A stretch of 64,000 nt of DNA from Heterobilharzia americana (Eukaryota; Platyhelminthes; Trematoda; Strigeidida; Schistosomatidae), in assembly GCA_944470555.2 (NCBI GenBank), contig OX104134.1, positions 16,409,248-16,473,247 of the forward strand, given 5' to 3'. The notes under the pieces were generated by a model that saw only the letters and a program-made list of their open reading frames with translations, was not told the origin of the DNA and did not search any database. Numbering within the stretch: the stretch's first letter is position 1; every line of letters starts with the position of its first letter. Below are positions 48,313 to 61,125 of the stretch, in pieces. Position numbers and translations under genes: made by a program.

Positions 48313-49064
48313 GCAGCATCGTTTCAACTACACACAGCACAGATGAAGATGTCAGAGCCAAGATTGGAAAGATAGCAAGCGAGACAAGCCTTCACTAACC
48401 TGAAATCAATGTGGAGATTTACTGCACTGCACCGCACTACACAGCATAAAGCGTGAACGAGATCTGGATTTTCAACACTAATGTGAGTCAAGTGAGTCGA
48501 TGCTTCTATGTGATGGTTGAGAGACTTGACCTGTCACGAAGAGCATTTCCAACAAACTACGGACATTGATCAACAACTGCCCACCACCTACGCTCACTCC
48601 ATACTGACACTGAAGATCAGATGGCTGGCTGGCTGGCTGGCTAACTGGCAACGAACCAACCAATCATCAACCCATCCATTACCCAACAAATATGCAGGAG
48701 TGAGTTGATATGGATTGTATTGAGCATAGACTGAGAAGAGGGTTTGAGGACATCACGCGTCAAGTCAGGCCAGATCAGACCGTCTAGTGGATGTCAAAGG
48801 GGAAACGATGAGTTCGGCATCTGAGGCGATGGTGAGATGGAGAAGATTGTGTTAGGAAGAAATAGAAAGTTGTTTGAAGTTGTGGAGCGAGGTTGAAAAG
48901 TCTAGAGAGAAAAGAGTGAAATGGATACGTGTTAGTGAAGCCCTATGTTCCACTATTAACCCAAGGGACAAGCAATAATATTAATAATAATGATAAAACA
49001 ATAATCAAAAGTGAACACGACTAAGACCTCTATACTGACTATCAGATACATTTACTAATGTCTG

Positions 49065-49200
49065 TTTGGGATTCATCTTGAATCGACATCCATTGGAGAA
49101 AAATTTGAAACCTGATAGCACTGGATAAATGTGTCATCCGACTGTGGGCTTCTCAGTAGTGCGTAACCATGACCCTGCCAGCGATTAGTCTTAGTTTTTA
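49065..49200 (-). mobile_element. SINE family S1, 3' fragment
   Basis: On minus, CAGGGTCATGGTTACGCACT, then ACTGAGAAGCCC, CCAGTGCTATCAGG and GATGAATCCC follow the order of the S1 body and tail at 22225-22345. The tRNA-like part is absent. It lies just downstream of the RTE-A tail. Confidence 0.6.
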
Positions 49201-49454
49201 TTGCATGTTATTCAAAGTATTTCGGCTGTTTGGTGATATTCTTCAGTCGCAAGTTGGAATCAATTACCACTAAGGTTTTGTAACTGGGTTTCCTATTTCG
49301 ATTGATTATATCACTTAACCCAATAGTCTGGGCCTCTCACACATGAATTTTCTCTCTTCTTAATGCTCTTTGTTCGGCTCCTGAACTCCGTTTGTTTAAC
49401 TTATCACGATGAATACTATCTTAAAAACAAACTCCCCGTTTACTTACAAATATG

Positions 49455-49775
49455 ATACTGTCTAGTGCTGATGACAGACGCTTTTAGATGGATATCCTGA
49501 AGTTGTAATGAAAACCGAGGACCTGTGGAGTCAACCAGTCGGAAGGGAAGTGGATACTGACTGAAGACGTTGGTGGTTCACCATGCTACCTTGCGAATTG
49601 ACAGAAGAAACTGAGGACTAATGAACTGTGACCTAGTGGCTGAATGACTAACGCGTTCACCATGAAACCTGAAGGTCTTGAGTTCGATCAGGAGTCCCGA
49701 AATAGAGTGGGACAGCTGTCTAGTAGTTTTTTAATAGTTCTTCAAATGGTGCTACTCCGTGATGAATACTATCTT
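49455..49775 (+). mobile_element. SINE family S1 copy
   Basis: It has the 5' extension (TCCTGAAGTTGTAATGA, CTGTGGAGTCAACCAG), the tRNA-like part (CTAGTGGCTGAATGACTAAC; B box GAGTTCGATCA) and the tail ending GATGAATACTATC. Part of the body after the B box is shortened relative to the 21981 copy. It faces away from the fragment at 49065-49200. Confidence 0.72.
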
Positions 49776-52700
49776 AAAAATAATGTATTTGTCCGATAAG
49801 TAAATATTCACTGTTATACGGCTATCTGTATAGCACTTGGATGCTGAGATATTTATTGTTTACTTATTTTTCCCTATGCCCCTGACGCTCACTAAACTAC
49901 AGTTGTATACACTAAAGAATACAGAAAATAGCCGATACTGAATTTGAGGATACCAATTTTAATATCTGTATATATAACTTATAAAAATTATATGAAAAGT
50001 CAAACGATTCATTTGGAATAATATCTTTATTAGTCATTGTGATGGGATGTGGTAGGTGACCAAATCTAAGTTGACCAATAGCTGTTGTCTACACGGACAC
50101 AGTTTACTCATTACAACCGCTTGAAAAGTTTAACAGCTAGGAAGTTCAAATATTTAACATATAAATGGTACTAACAGAAAAGAAAAGTATTGACTTTTTC
50201 TTCATGAAAAGTATACAAACGAGCTACAGTACGAAGAAGTATAATATTTATCAACTCCGAACTATATCTTCACACAACTTTCATTTTTGTTGATGTTTGG
50301 TGAAAGCTTCATTTCTCAAAACATAGACTTGATTGATATCATCATGTGAAACAATAAGAAATGATTCAATACATACTGCCAACAAAATGAAGTATTTGGT
50401 AAGTAGTCAGGTGTCGAAACTTAGATTCTTTCAGAACAACTTTGTTTGGTTATCCAAAATATTCAAGGATTTTTGCTACACGTCATGATTAGGTGTATCT
50501 CTAAGCATCTATGATCCGTTTTGTAGGAGTTTTGATCCATTATATTGCAGTTTCTATGGTGACAAGTGTAGCTCAATAAAAATACTGGTTAAGAAACTAA
50601 ATAGAGATCTTAAAATCATTTGAAATACTAAAAGTAGACTAATTTTAAAGTCATTAAGCTAATTTGAAATGATAAAATGGCAAAATTATGCTCTTTTAAA
50701 AGACATATCTGTTTGATGAAACATCTAAATTGCAATCAATAGATCACACTAGTTACATTCGACACGGAAATGAAGAATGATTACACATTGCGCCTCGCCA
50801 ACAAAACAGTATCTTACTCTGAAGAAACGAAACCATGTAATCATAATTTAAGGAAACGTAGTATTTGGCACATCGTGGTGTGTGCTTTCCACAGTTCCTA
50901 CAAGTGTAGGTAACTCTATCAACCTTATTGTAACACTGGTTTTAACCATACAAAAAATGTTCCTCCGTATTGTTTTATGCTATTCATTTTACCTTTAATC
51001 ACTCTAATGCATGTAAATGACAGGTACATGTGTGACCAAATTATTTGAATTGTTTCATACGAATACATTACACGATTCAGATAATTTACGTTTTCTTATT
51101 GCTTTATTGAAACTCATTGGTGTTTGTATTCAGCTTATTTCGTCTTATCTAAGTGGCATTGAATAGGATTCTTTTCAAGGTTCTATCTTATTTTGTTCAA
51201 TAAATTGTCGATGTCGAAATCCGTACAATCAGAAAAAATACAGTTAGAACAATAATAGAAAAGACGGTGAATTTTACTGAAGAAGGAGGCTACTTATTGA
51301 ACTTTCTTTCCTGATTATCTTCTAACCAGTACTGTTCGCCTGAGGAAAAAGTAAACTAGAAATATCTTTTTTCCTATTAGGTATTACAATTACTAACTTG
51401 CATCCAAACACTTTTCTCGATCGTATCTTTCCTTTCATTTCATTTTGTTTGAAGAGATGAGAGAATAGACTAAAAGATTACAGAGGAGTCACATATATAT
51501 GCACTTGATTCTGTCAAAATAGGGTTAATTATTTGATAGCAATTGACTGTAGCATATGAAAAGATTTTGAACGAAAATGCGAGTCACGACTGTGAATAAA
51601 TGTAGATAGAGAAAAAATAGGTTTGGAACACGATCGCAGCTATAGATCTTCAGTGAGTGAAATACGAAATTTTGTTTTTGTTGTTATAATATTTAATTTG
51701 TAAAATTTGCAGTGAAAAATAATATCTCTGAATCTCATCATTGTTATCATACTGGTAGACAAAGTTAAACGGGTTGTGTGGGTACAGTTTTTTTTCCAAA
51801 AAGAGTCGTAATGTTTGCTCATTTCATTAGATTGTTGTTGTTTTAAGTCCAATTAATCTCCTTCTCTACTAGCTATTTTTCTGAAAATGAGAAAATGCAA
51901 TTAACACTTATGTAGTAGCATTCATTCTGTATAGGAAAGACGATTAAAAACCATAGTGCTCGAAATGACATCCAGTTCTTTGTTAAGATGTATCGCACAC
52001 TCAGAAAGTTACTGTTGGTCTTGACATTTTGAGTAGTTCTTGTGACTCATAATCATACGGCTCACTAAAACAAATAGCCAGGATTTACTTCTACATAATT
52101 GATTGATAGCTCACTAGTACTAGCTGGGGAGATCCCTTTTGAAAATAAAACGACGATTTCAAATAGTTGACAAAAACTGATGGGGCCATCGTTTCTGTAT
52201 TACTGATGGCATTAAATGATGTGTGATGACTTTAAGACAAAAAATTAAATGTCTTCAAGAGAAATCTGTTAAAGTTCCTGTTTTCTTATTTCCACACCTA
52301 TTTTTTAAGTTGGGGATCGCCCTGATTGTCATATGTGCTCTTCTTCCATATTGAGATCAGGAGTGTTACTTCAACAAAGAGCAGTTACACTTCATTTTCT
52401 ATCTCATGTTTTCACCAAAGAAAGTGACAGTCATCGCAAAGACAAGGTTATAAGGTCAACCATTTTGATGAAGACCTATTTTATCTGAAGTAATATTTCT
52501 TATCACGCAAGTTAAGTACACGCTGATTTGTGATTCCTTTGTGAATTGGTAAATTCATCTTTCTCGGGCAAACTGTAATTCTCTGTGGCTGCAATAAATG
52601 TATGAAATCAAAGAAATGATTCTTGGAAAATGAAATATTTTTCACTGAGTTGTTGTTTGTTTAGAATTGTAAAGGTCAAATTAGTACCAGAAAACGCTTT

Positions 52701-53049
52701 ATAGAAAAAACAGTCATTTTAATGAAACTAAAAGTAACTATGTTTCTCTTAGGGTAGCCTAGTTGTTCTTCATTTAATTAGTGACGTGAGTAAATTAGGC
52801 TGCTGGAGAAATGCCTAGCCAGCAGCTCACATTTAGTCATCTTCACTTGTATAGCCAGCTTGCAGGTGATCCTGATGGCTATGTAATTTCGAGTTACCTT
52901 CTAAATGCTGAATCGACGGCCCACATTTTATCCGTATCACACGACTGCTGTGTTTAGGAGACTGGGGAGTATAGTTGTATGACCATGGAACTTCGATTTC
53001 CACTGATAAGCATTTATCAATCTTCAAATCAACTCACCGCCTTTCAGTC
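49776..53049. other. AT-rich stretch with nothing recognised
   Basis: About 3.3 kb. The minus frame 51852-51640 and others have no recognised motif. The last ~250 bases (52790-53049) begin to rise in GC toward the island at 53050. Confidence 0.45.
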
Positions 53050-53640
53050 TACTGCTAGGGTTCTGAAGTGACAAAATCCATATAGCTTGAGTGATGACGG
53101 AGTTAACCAGATGCTACCAGACCTCTCTGGGTACCTAACATTTAAGCTCAGGGTATGTCTACCTGTGGTCTGCGATCTGATACGTTATAGGCAGCTGGAT
53201 AGCATGCGCCTCACGATGCACGTGAAGTATCGTGAGGGAGGCCGGCTAGCTGCCTGTTGTCCCCTCCAAGGTGCTTGCCTTTATTTTTGATAAGAGTCGT
53301 AGGTCGGTGACGAGGTTCTACCTGCTGACTTGACCAGCATTCGTTATAGAACTCTCAAAGCAACGAATCTCTCACCATCTCTTCTGGATAGGAAATACGT
53401 CTCCGGCAGCAGTTTCTGACTGACACCTGGGTTTGGTCGATTGTTTGCTAACCATGCAGGCAGTTAGGGCTGAAATCCTTTGGTACCATTTCACTAATCG
53501 AGATGATAGCAGAGTTGGTGATGAGTGTGACATGCAACCGGCCTTAGTGGGATAACCCAGGGCAGGCACTCAACACCTTCTAGTTAAGGAGGTACGGGAA
53601 GATACCTGGGAAGTTTGGGCCTTATCAGTTAGTGGGATTG
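53050..53640. repeat. Unidentified GC-richer island, possible old dispersed repeat
   Basis: Composition and texture differ clearly from the AT-rich surroundings. It contains a hairpin (53209-53237: CCTCACGAT, 11-base loop, ATCGTGAGG). The overlapping open frames on both strands (53087-53290 plus, 53569-53372 minus) show no domain. In this genome type such islands are commonly repeat remnants. No second copy exists in the window, so the call is an inference. Confidence 0.35.
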
Positions 53641-56600
53641 CATAGCCTGTTATGTACAGTTTTTATGCATGTGCACCCAAATGGAAGCAGTTCAGTGATA
53701 CTGAGTTGATCTGAAAAAGTGGAGGCTTGCAAAACCACAGTTCCTGTTGAAGCGTTAACGAATCTTAATTAAAGGTTGCCATATGATAAAACTGAATGAC
53801 ATATTCGCAAAGAAAATCACCTTTCACCATGTTTAGTAATTGAGTTTTTCTTCCGGAACAGTAAATGGAGACTGGGGCATTGATGTCCATCATTTGAACT
53901 TACAAGACAACATAGATGAGTATTGACTGCTGCAAAAAATCCCAGCCGATAGAAATCCTTATCCAAAAAGATATCAAGTGACCATGGGGATTAAACAGAC
54001 AGAACAAATCAAGATAAAGTAACTGCAATTGTTTAAGGTTATTATACAGTTGAACAATAGAAGCTGACCACAACCATCTGAACAAACACCTCACAAGGAA
54101 ACTGGCCAAGATTTTAACCATGTCAAAAACCCGAAACTGATCACTCCTCATGATCATATAACCAGTAATTTCACTCAAACAGTTACTGACACACCACTTC
54201 CCTGTCTTTTTTTATATAAGATAGTTCTATTTCCTGTTAGAATTAAATGGCATAAAAAGAAACCTGCGTAAAATTCTAATTAATGCTTAGTAAAGATATA
54301 GTTATTACAACCAATAAACTCCATTTTGACACGATATGAGTTACAAACTTTAAAAGGCCCAACGCCCATAGACTGGAAATGAGATTGCATGAAGATGGAA
54401 TAAACCATTTCATTGTACAATAGTTTAATTAATTAATTGTCTCTTGTTCTTCATTTGTTCGGAAATTAAAATTTTAAAATTATGAATATCGTTGGCCTAA
54501 ATATCTAAGTCCATCACATCTAATCTTGATTTTTTTGTTGTAACTCTCGCCTACCACTGTTCATTGTTCCGACAGTACTTGTCAGATAATTTATGATGCT
54601 TTAACTTCATTAATCTATAACAGCTGTACTTTTGTTAGTTTCCACTCCATTATGTAAGCAGCAATTCGCCTTACTCTCGGAGTAACTATATTATGATGAT
54701 TTAACGGATGCTCAAAATTGATTGTAATTCTTATTAGATTATAACAATGTGAGATACTTTGTGGGAAAACGAAACAGAATGGAATGGATATATGATATAC
54801 CGCCAAGATATCTTCAGTTTTTACAGTAACTTAAATTTCACATAGACGTGCATGTTCTGGAGACAAAAAGTCACTTAAAGGAAATGGTAGTTGCACGAAC
54901 AATATCATTACGCCAAATATTCAAAGACCTGAAGTACTTTTGCACTTTGATGGAAAACGAAACAAAAATCAAAGACACCATTCTGTGCTTAGAAATCAGG
55001 ATTAACAATATTCTTTTGCTCAAGAATGATGGCTGGGTGACTGATTCAGTAAGAAAAGTAATAAGGTTTGGAAAGTGTTATGTTGAAAGGAGACATTAAG
55101 AAACTGGTGAACTGATTATTTCATGAAAATGTATGTGCACCGAAGTACCAACATTCTTTGATGAGTATTTATGCGAAGCAAGGTACTGCTTAGAGTTTTC
55201 AGTCCGCAGTGGAAGTGTGTTACACACATCAGTCTCTACAGAATCAATCCAAACAGAAAACAATGTACTTCATTTCAACTTTTTATGAAGATCATGTGAG
55301 AGGATGGCGACAGAACTCAGAGAAAAATTTATTAGTTAGCAGCATTTATTTGGTGAAAGTACTAAATGGTTTAATTTGCCATTTTACAAACAACAGTTAG
55401 AACTACACATTGAAAATCTGAAAGTAGATACTATATACCGCAAGGTGATAGATGTAAGAATTACTTTCATCCAACACCGAGCTCACTTCTCCGTTCCAAA
55501 GTGATAGTGTATGATCAAGGAAACCATATAGATCACAGTATATTATGTATATGTAAGAGAAGTTTCTGTTCTTTGGAAATAAGCTCTCATTTTTAGTAGA
55601 CATCATGATTTCTGATGATCATGATTGCCTTTCCAATCATATCTCACTTGCAAAATAAGAAAGCAAATACTGATAGAAAATACTTTATTGATAAATTTAA
55701 AAACAAGGGAACAGTTGATTTGAAAAGGTGCTTAAAGAAGAATTTAAAAACTAGTCATTTAATTAATAGCAAGCCAATGGTATAATAATGGGAACAGCAC
55801 AAGAAGATTATTCAAACATGATCACATGTGAAGCGGAATTTCACATGAGATCTAACGAACGGGCTAGAAGGATGATTGATCCCCGAGGATAAATTTGCAA
55901 AAATCTGAAAGCACTTAGCAATGAACAACTGTTTTTTCTTAGCTCGAAACTTATTACAAGTAACTGTCCAAATTACATAACATATATTTTCAGATTTTCT
56001 GTCCACACAGTGAGGATTCTACAATTCATCTACCGGTTAAGTTGATACTTAACAACCTTCGTAAAGAACGAGAACAACAATGGGAGCACGATAAAACGGA
56101 TTCGTCCTAATTTGGTGTCATCTTGTCAACTCTTAACAACATTAAATATAAAAATATATAGTTTTACTTCAATTCACTGAAAGAGAACAGTTATTAAGAC
56201 GGACAGAAATCGTCATAAGAATAAAGACCAATCATAAAGGTAAATTCAAGGAGAGTTGATGAATGGTCGTAACTGCATACATAATCTACTGAAAGGTTCT
56301 CAAATAAAATAACAACGGGTGATAACTAAAATACTGAGGGACGTAACATTATAAGATTATGCAAGTCATACGTTAAATCAACAAACTGTTGTGAGCTTGT
56401 TAAAAGCATTCGATATGAAGAATAGATGATATATCTAAACAAGAGTGAGGGAGTAAATATCTAAGTTTGATAAAGTTTGATAACAGTCAAGAAGGAGACT
56501 AAGGTAGACAGACGTTGACTATAGCTTATTTTTGTACGCATAAATTAAGTTTGAGGCATTCAGTGGCTATAACTTCATCAAACTTCCGTAGAATTGAGCC

Positions 56601-56837
56601 AATCTGTTTGTTTACTGATTGAAATTATGTCACCAACATTATCAATATTTCTCAGTGAATGCATGTACTTATTTTTAACTTAGTCAACTCTAAAGCCAAC
56701 AGAATCCCCTCAGAACTACGGAAACATGAGATTTCATAAGAATCACAAAAAAGGTTTACGGATTGTTATACTACACCATACATAATTCCCGGAGATAATC
56801 ATTATGATTAAGAATATCGGTACTGGTTGATGGTTGA
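53641..56837. other. AT-rich stretch with nothing recognised
   Basis: About 3.2 kb. The plus frame 54848-55099 (MHVLETKSHLKEMVVARTIS) is protein-like but unrecognised, and the frame is closed immediately upstream. No repeats shared with other parts were seen. Confidence 0.4.
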
Positions 56838-57015
56838 AAGTAAGATGAAAACTTGGACAACGGCGGGACTCGAACCAGCAACCACTGGATTTGGTAGAGC
56901 ATCAGGTCAGAAAACCGATGGTAGTTGGATCGAATCCGGCAGCAGTACGAATTTTCATTTCACCTTCACTCATCACCAAGTATCGACTTCATTCACTGTG
57001 GTTACAGGGGACTGT
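56838..57015. mobile_element. Two SINE family S3 segments in head-to-head inverted arrangement
   Basis: On minus, GGTTCGAGTCCC (56876-56865) is a B box, followed by CCAAGTTTTCATCTTA. On plus, a tRNA-like stretch (TTGGTAGAGCATCAGGTC) leads to the B box GGATCGAATCC (56937-56947), followed by GAATTTTCATTTCACCTTCA. The two flanks after the B boxes are homologous to each other and to 29881-29968, so both are S3. The arrangement could fold as a hairpin. Confidence 0.6.
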
Positions 57016-59794
57016 ATTGAATATATTATGTTTTGTAGCACTTTGTGAACTTGATGACTTAGGTTTTGTCTAAGTTTTCTTAGTGACGAACGGAAACGAA
57101 CTGGCATATATTATCATTTTCTCCTGAACTTCAGTGGCATACTTTGTCTTGAGGTACATTTTTTATTAGATTATAACAAATATTTATCACCACGCGTATT
57201 TAACACAGTCGATAGAGGAGACAACATTCCATTCCATGGTTTTGAAATTGAGTGGGGTTAGTACCTATGGTAAAATAATTAACTTCCAAGATTTTAAATA
57301 TTTAAAAATAAAATTATTTCACACTGTTATATTTACAAAATTATGAAGTTCTTAGCCACTCCCAAAGTACTTCGAAGGAAATGGGGCAAATATAACTTTA
57401 GATACTGACTACTGTTAGCATTCATAGTACAGATTTCACAAGGCTTTGATTTTGATTTCTGGTGGAAGTGGAATTCCAACGGCAGTGAAACTTCACCTTT
57501 CACTAATTTACATCACTTCTTTTACTTTGAGTATGATAAGCATATGAAAATAACATCAGAAATTTAAAAAATCCTGTTGTTCCTTATTATTGAATGGGTG
57601 TTACACTGAAGACAAAGAAATTGTAAATTTATAAAAACAGATAATTAAAAGAAACCGACTTCGATGAACAATTATTGTTCTCATTTGTGTTAATATCTTG
57701 TTAAACTTAGAAGAATGCTAATTGGGCTGAATGAATAACGTTTGCATTCAACGTACTGTAAACGAGTAAATTTGACTTCAACGCCCTGCAATAACAATAT
57801 GGTGAAGTGTCGATGAACAGGAGAGGGCGAAAAGTTCATAAATAGCTTTTGATTACTGTTGCCAAACGGCCATCTTCATTTCTTTACTTAGCAACCTATC
57901 ATAATTAGCATTTGCTTTAAATTTAGGTGATTAGTGAACTATAAAATGAACGTGGTTACTTTTCAATGAAAACTAGGCGCTATTGTTTGTCACAGTTGTT
58001 TAATGATGTTTTCACTTAATTTCGAGATTATATAAAATTCTACATATCTAAAGAATTAAGTATAAGACGAGGAAGCAAAAATTAATTACAAAGGTTAATT
58101 AGTGTTCTGTTTTGTATAGGTTTTGAGGATTCCTGTGACTGTGGTTGAGATTCCTGGTTGCAAAACGTAAATTACTTGACTCGATATCGACAGCTGTACC
58201 CAAAACCCAGTCAGAGTTCATTTGCTTTAAGGCTTGAATGTTTCATATATCTTTAAAGCAGATTTTTAATACTTTTCCCCTTGATTTTTCCTATCTTTTT
58301 TGTTGTAATGTGATAGAACAAGAGCTACCACACATTTTGTCTCTCACTTATTACACCGCAATCAGTTTAACATTTACATCTCAGAAGTGTGCATGTTTTT
58401 GGTAATAGTTAGCAACAGCAAGACTTCTGTTCGGTCGAAAAGCATGTGCTCGCTACTGATCTCCTGCTAGAAGGTGGACACGGGGTTAGACATATCGTTT
58501 TAAATCGTGATACTTGATACAAGTATGGCAAAAAGGCAATGCCAATTAAGAAGATAAGAATAATAATATTAACTGTTTTGGCAAAACTTAGGCAAAAAAG
58601 AGACAATTCCAAACGAAAATAATGACATCTTGGTAATAATTCAAATTATCATCCAAAGTTTAATTTTGAAACATCCAATAAGGGAACGGCTTTTGTATTC
58701 TTTTGAAAAATTGTTGTTACAACCGTGACGTATTGTACTACTTTTGATGATTCGGTCAATAACCACTTATAAAACCTACGGAGTTGTGGAAAATCTTTTG
58801 AAAACGACTATGTTTGTATATCCAGTGAAATATATATTAGAGTGAACCTAATGAGTAATGATATCACACGTTTTAAGCAAACTGCAGGCTAATGCGCTTG
58901 ACTGGTACCTATGTGGACCGTCAGGATTGGCCTGAAGGTTCAGTAAATAAGCTATGTTGGCTCTTAAGGATTGCTGGTTGATTTAAATTTAATTGCTGAT
59001 TTTGCAAGGATACTAAAAGTGCACTCGATTAGGAAGTGTGAATTAGTGCATCATATCAGTAAGATAATTGAAATTTAGATACGGCAAACAAAGCATCTTA
59101 ACTTCATGGGTCCAGGAGTTCCTTTTGATTGATTCTTCTGTAATCACACCCGTTGTTACCTGGACTCATAACTGTGTAAATCCATTGGTTGAGGACTGAA
59201 TAAACTTTAAGCTTATCAAACGTCCGCTTTTCATCAGTCAAAGCATTCCACTACAGTTCTGTACAAGAGTTTATACAACTAATTTCATATCAGTTTAACA
59301 TATTTAAAAGCATAAGTAACAATAAATTTAGTTGGTCTATTGGAGCATTCTTCCTGAAATCTGAAATCTGAATATTTTTCTACTTTCGTTATCAATGACG
59401 ACTACTTGATAATCTAAGTTTGGTCTAATTTAATTCCTATAACTAATAATTCTTTCAGAATTTTCGGTACTACTAAGGTTCATGAACGACATTATCCCAT
59501 TACACCCACAGTTAACTTCTGAATTACTTCAATATGTGAACTATCAAAGTATTTAGCATCAATTTTATGTCCTATTAGTAACCGCTCAAATTTTAGACTA
59601 GTGAATTCTTACAAGTTGAAACTAAGGCTTAGTGACCTACATAAATAAGAGTAATAAAATGGCTAGTTTCAATGTAACAAGTCTATGTATTGAATTATGA
59701 ATCAATATGGTACTACAGGTAGTCGGAAAACAGCTAAATGTTGACTCCGAAATTACTCACAGAACTAAGATATAGATTGATTACTTAAGTAACT
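57016..59794. other. AT-rich stretch with nothing recognised
   Basis: About 2.8 kb. A few GC-richer patches near 58880-59180 may be decayed repeat, but nothing can be named. Confidence 0.45.
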
Positions 59795-59950
59795 TACCTG
59801 GTGTCGGGTTCAGGGTGATCAAGAGTGCTCTGACCCCGGGTGGAGGCTCACCACTGCACCTCGGTGGGTTGAAACCCGTGATAAACCCTTATTGAGTGCG
59901 CTCTGGCGCGTAGTTTTTGTCAGTGAGGAGGCCTCACGGTCCTTCCTTTA
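59795..59950. repeat. Unidentified GC-rich segment, probable dispersed repeat
   Basis: About 155 bases far richer in G and C than the surroundings (GGGTGATCAAGAGTGCTCTG, GACCCCGGGTGGAGG, CCTCGGTGGGTTGAAACCC, GGAGGCCTCACGG). There is no intact A/B box pair and no ORF. A repeat is the most likely explanation; a structured RNA cannot be excluded. Confidence 0.35.
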
Positions 59951-60175
59951 ATTCATAAACTTTAACACTCTTTATATGCTGAAAAGTGGTATTTTCCTGT
60001 TCGTAAAGCATAATCTTCTGATGTTTTTAATCGAATTTAATAACCTCCTTTCGGTACCATCCAGGTCCCGTAAAATCTTGTACATTTTTCAACATGTGAT
60101 CATGACGGTAAACTGGCTTCTCTCATGTTAAATTACTAATATGAGAATAAAATATTTATTTATTTATATTAGGTG

Positions 60176-61125
60176 TGAAGTTGTTTCAGGATAAAATATA
60201 TGGATAAACAGGGGTAGTAATGGAATCAGCAGTATCCACGATCGCAGCGGATATATTTATAGATATTTGGGAAGACATGGCTTTACGAACGTGTGATCTT
60301 GGACCTAGTGGTGATATGTAAATTACACATTCAAATCGGGATATATCAACACTTTCCTAACATATATAAACTCAGTGGTGGACACAATCTAATTCATTAC
60401 GAGATGGAAAATGCACAAGGAGAATTATCAATGTTGGGTTGCAGGATAAATTGAAAGGCAGACGGTGGTTTGGATACTACCGTCTAAAGGAAACCGACAC
60501 ATTCTGGCTGGTATCTAGACTTCAGGTCATCTCATCCAATGTCAGTAATGGCGGGTTTGGTCAAATATCTAAATGATAGAGCTAGAAAACTCAGTAGTCA
60601 GTCCAAGCACTTAAAAAAGGAATTGAAACACAAAAGAAGCTTTATTAATTAACAATTATCTTCCACAGTTTATTAAGAAATTTTTACGAACGCATAAGAA
60701 ACAAAATGCTAACAGAAATACGAATACGAACCATAGCGACAACACGAGCAGAAATAACTTCCAGGCCTGTATTATGTTAGCATGTAAGGCAGAAACATAA
60801 GAAACTTTGCGTCGGACTATCAACAAGCTGGAATTAGGACGGTATTTAAACCTACAAACTCACTTAAAAATAAGATTAGTCAGCCTAAGGATCTAATGGA
60901 TCTAATTAAACAAAATAATCTAATCCATCAAATTCTGTGCAATGACTGTGAAGTCAAATACGTAGGCCAATCTTGCCGGTAGGGGTCAGTTAGAATAGCG
61001 GAAAATAAGAATTTAGCTAAATATAGGATGGCAGATTCCAGTAAAATCAATGATCCAGGAAGAGCACTCGGCTATTGCATTACATGTATTAATAACACAA
61101 CCATACAACAGGGTGGAAAAACTCC
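60176..61125 (+). mobile_element. Penelope-like element remnant 3 (RT and GIY-YIG in order)
   Basis: Across three frames the order of motifs is that of a Penelope-like element. MESAVSTIAADIFIDIWED (about 60220-60276) corresponds to the MGSPxSPIxADIF motif of the RT. An RKPTHSGWYLDFRSSHPMS block lies at about 60490-60545, then GLVKYLNDRARKLSSQSKHL. GIRTVFKPTNSLKNKISQPK (about 60830-60890) is the linker, and CNDCEVKYVGQSCR the start of the GIY-YIG domain (about 60935-60977), followed after a stop by RIAENKNLAKY. The catalytic Y-x-DD motif was not found between 60280 and 60420. Several stops and at least three frameshifts show it is dead. Confidence 0.8.

Larger units (their letters stand above)
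46477..48990 (+). mobile_element. Internally deleted RTE-A copy with both ends
   Basis: It starts at the CTAGT-rich 5' motif (46477-46503) and ends at the family terminus GCCCTATGTTCCACTATTAA with an (AATAAT)-rich tail near 48990. Three internal losses are visible. The first removes the central endonuclease block (junction near 47275-47310). The second removes the RT core (junction near 47960-47990, from the CGTCCAGAAAC block to TATGTAGTGAAGACAGG). A smaller one lies near 48000. About 2.5 kb remains of an expected ~3.5 kb or more. It cannot encode a working RT, but both termini are kept, as expected of a non-autonomous element. Confidence 0.85.

Noticed and set aside
56827..57073. Two overlapping plus frames through the S3 pair
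   Set aside because: They span both SINE segments in different orientations, so they are chance frames over repeats.
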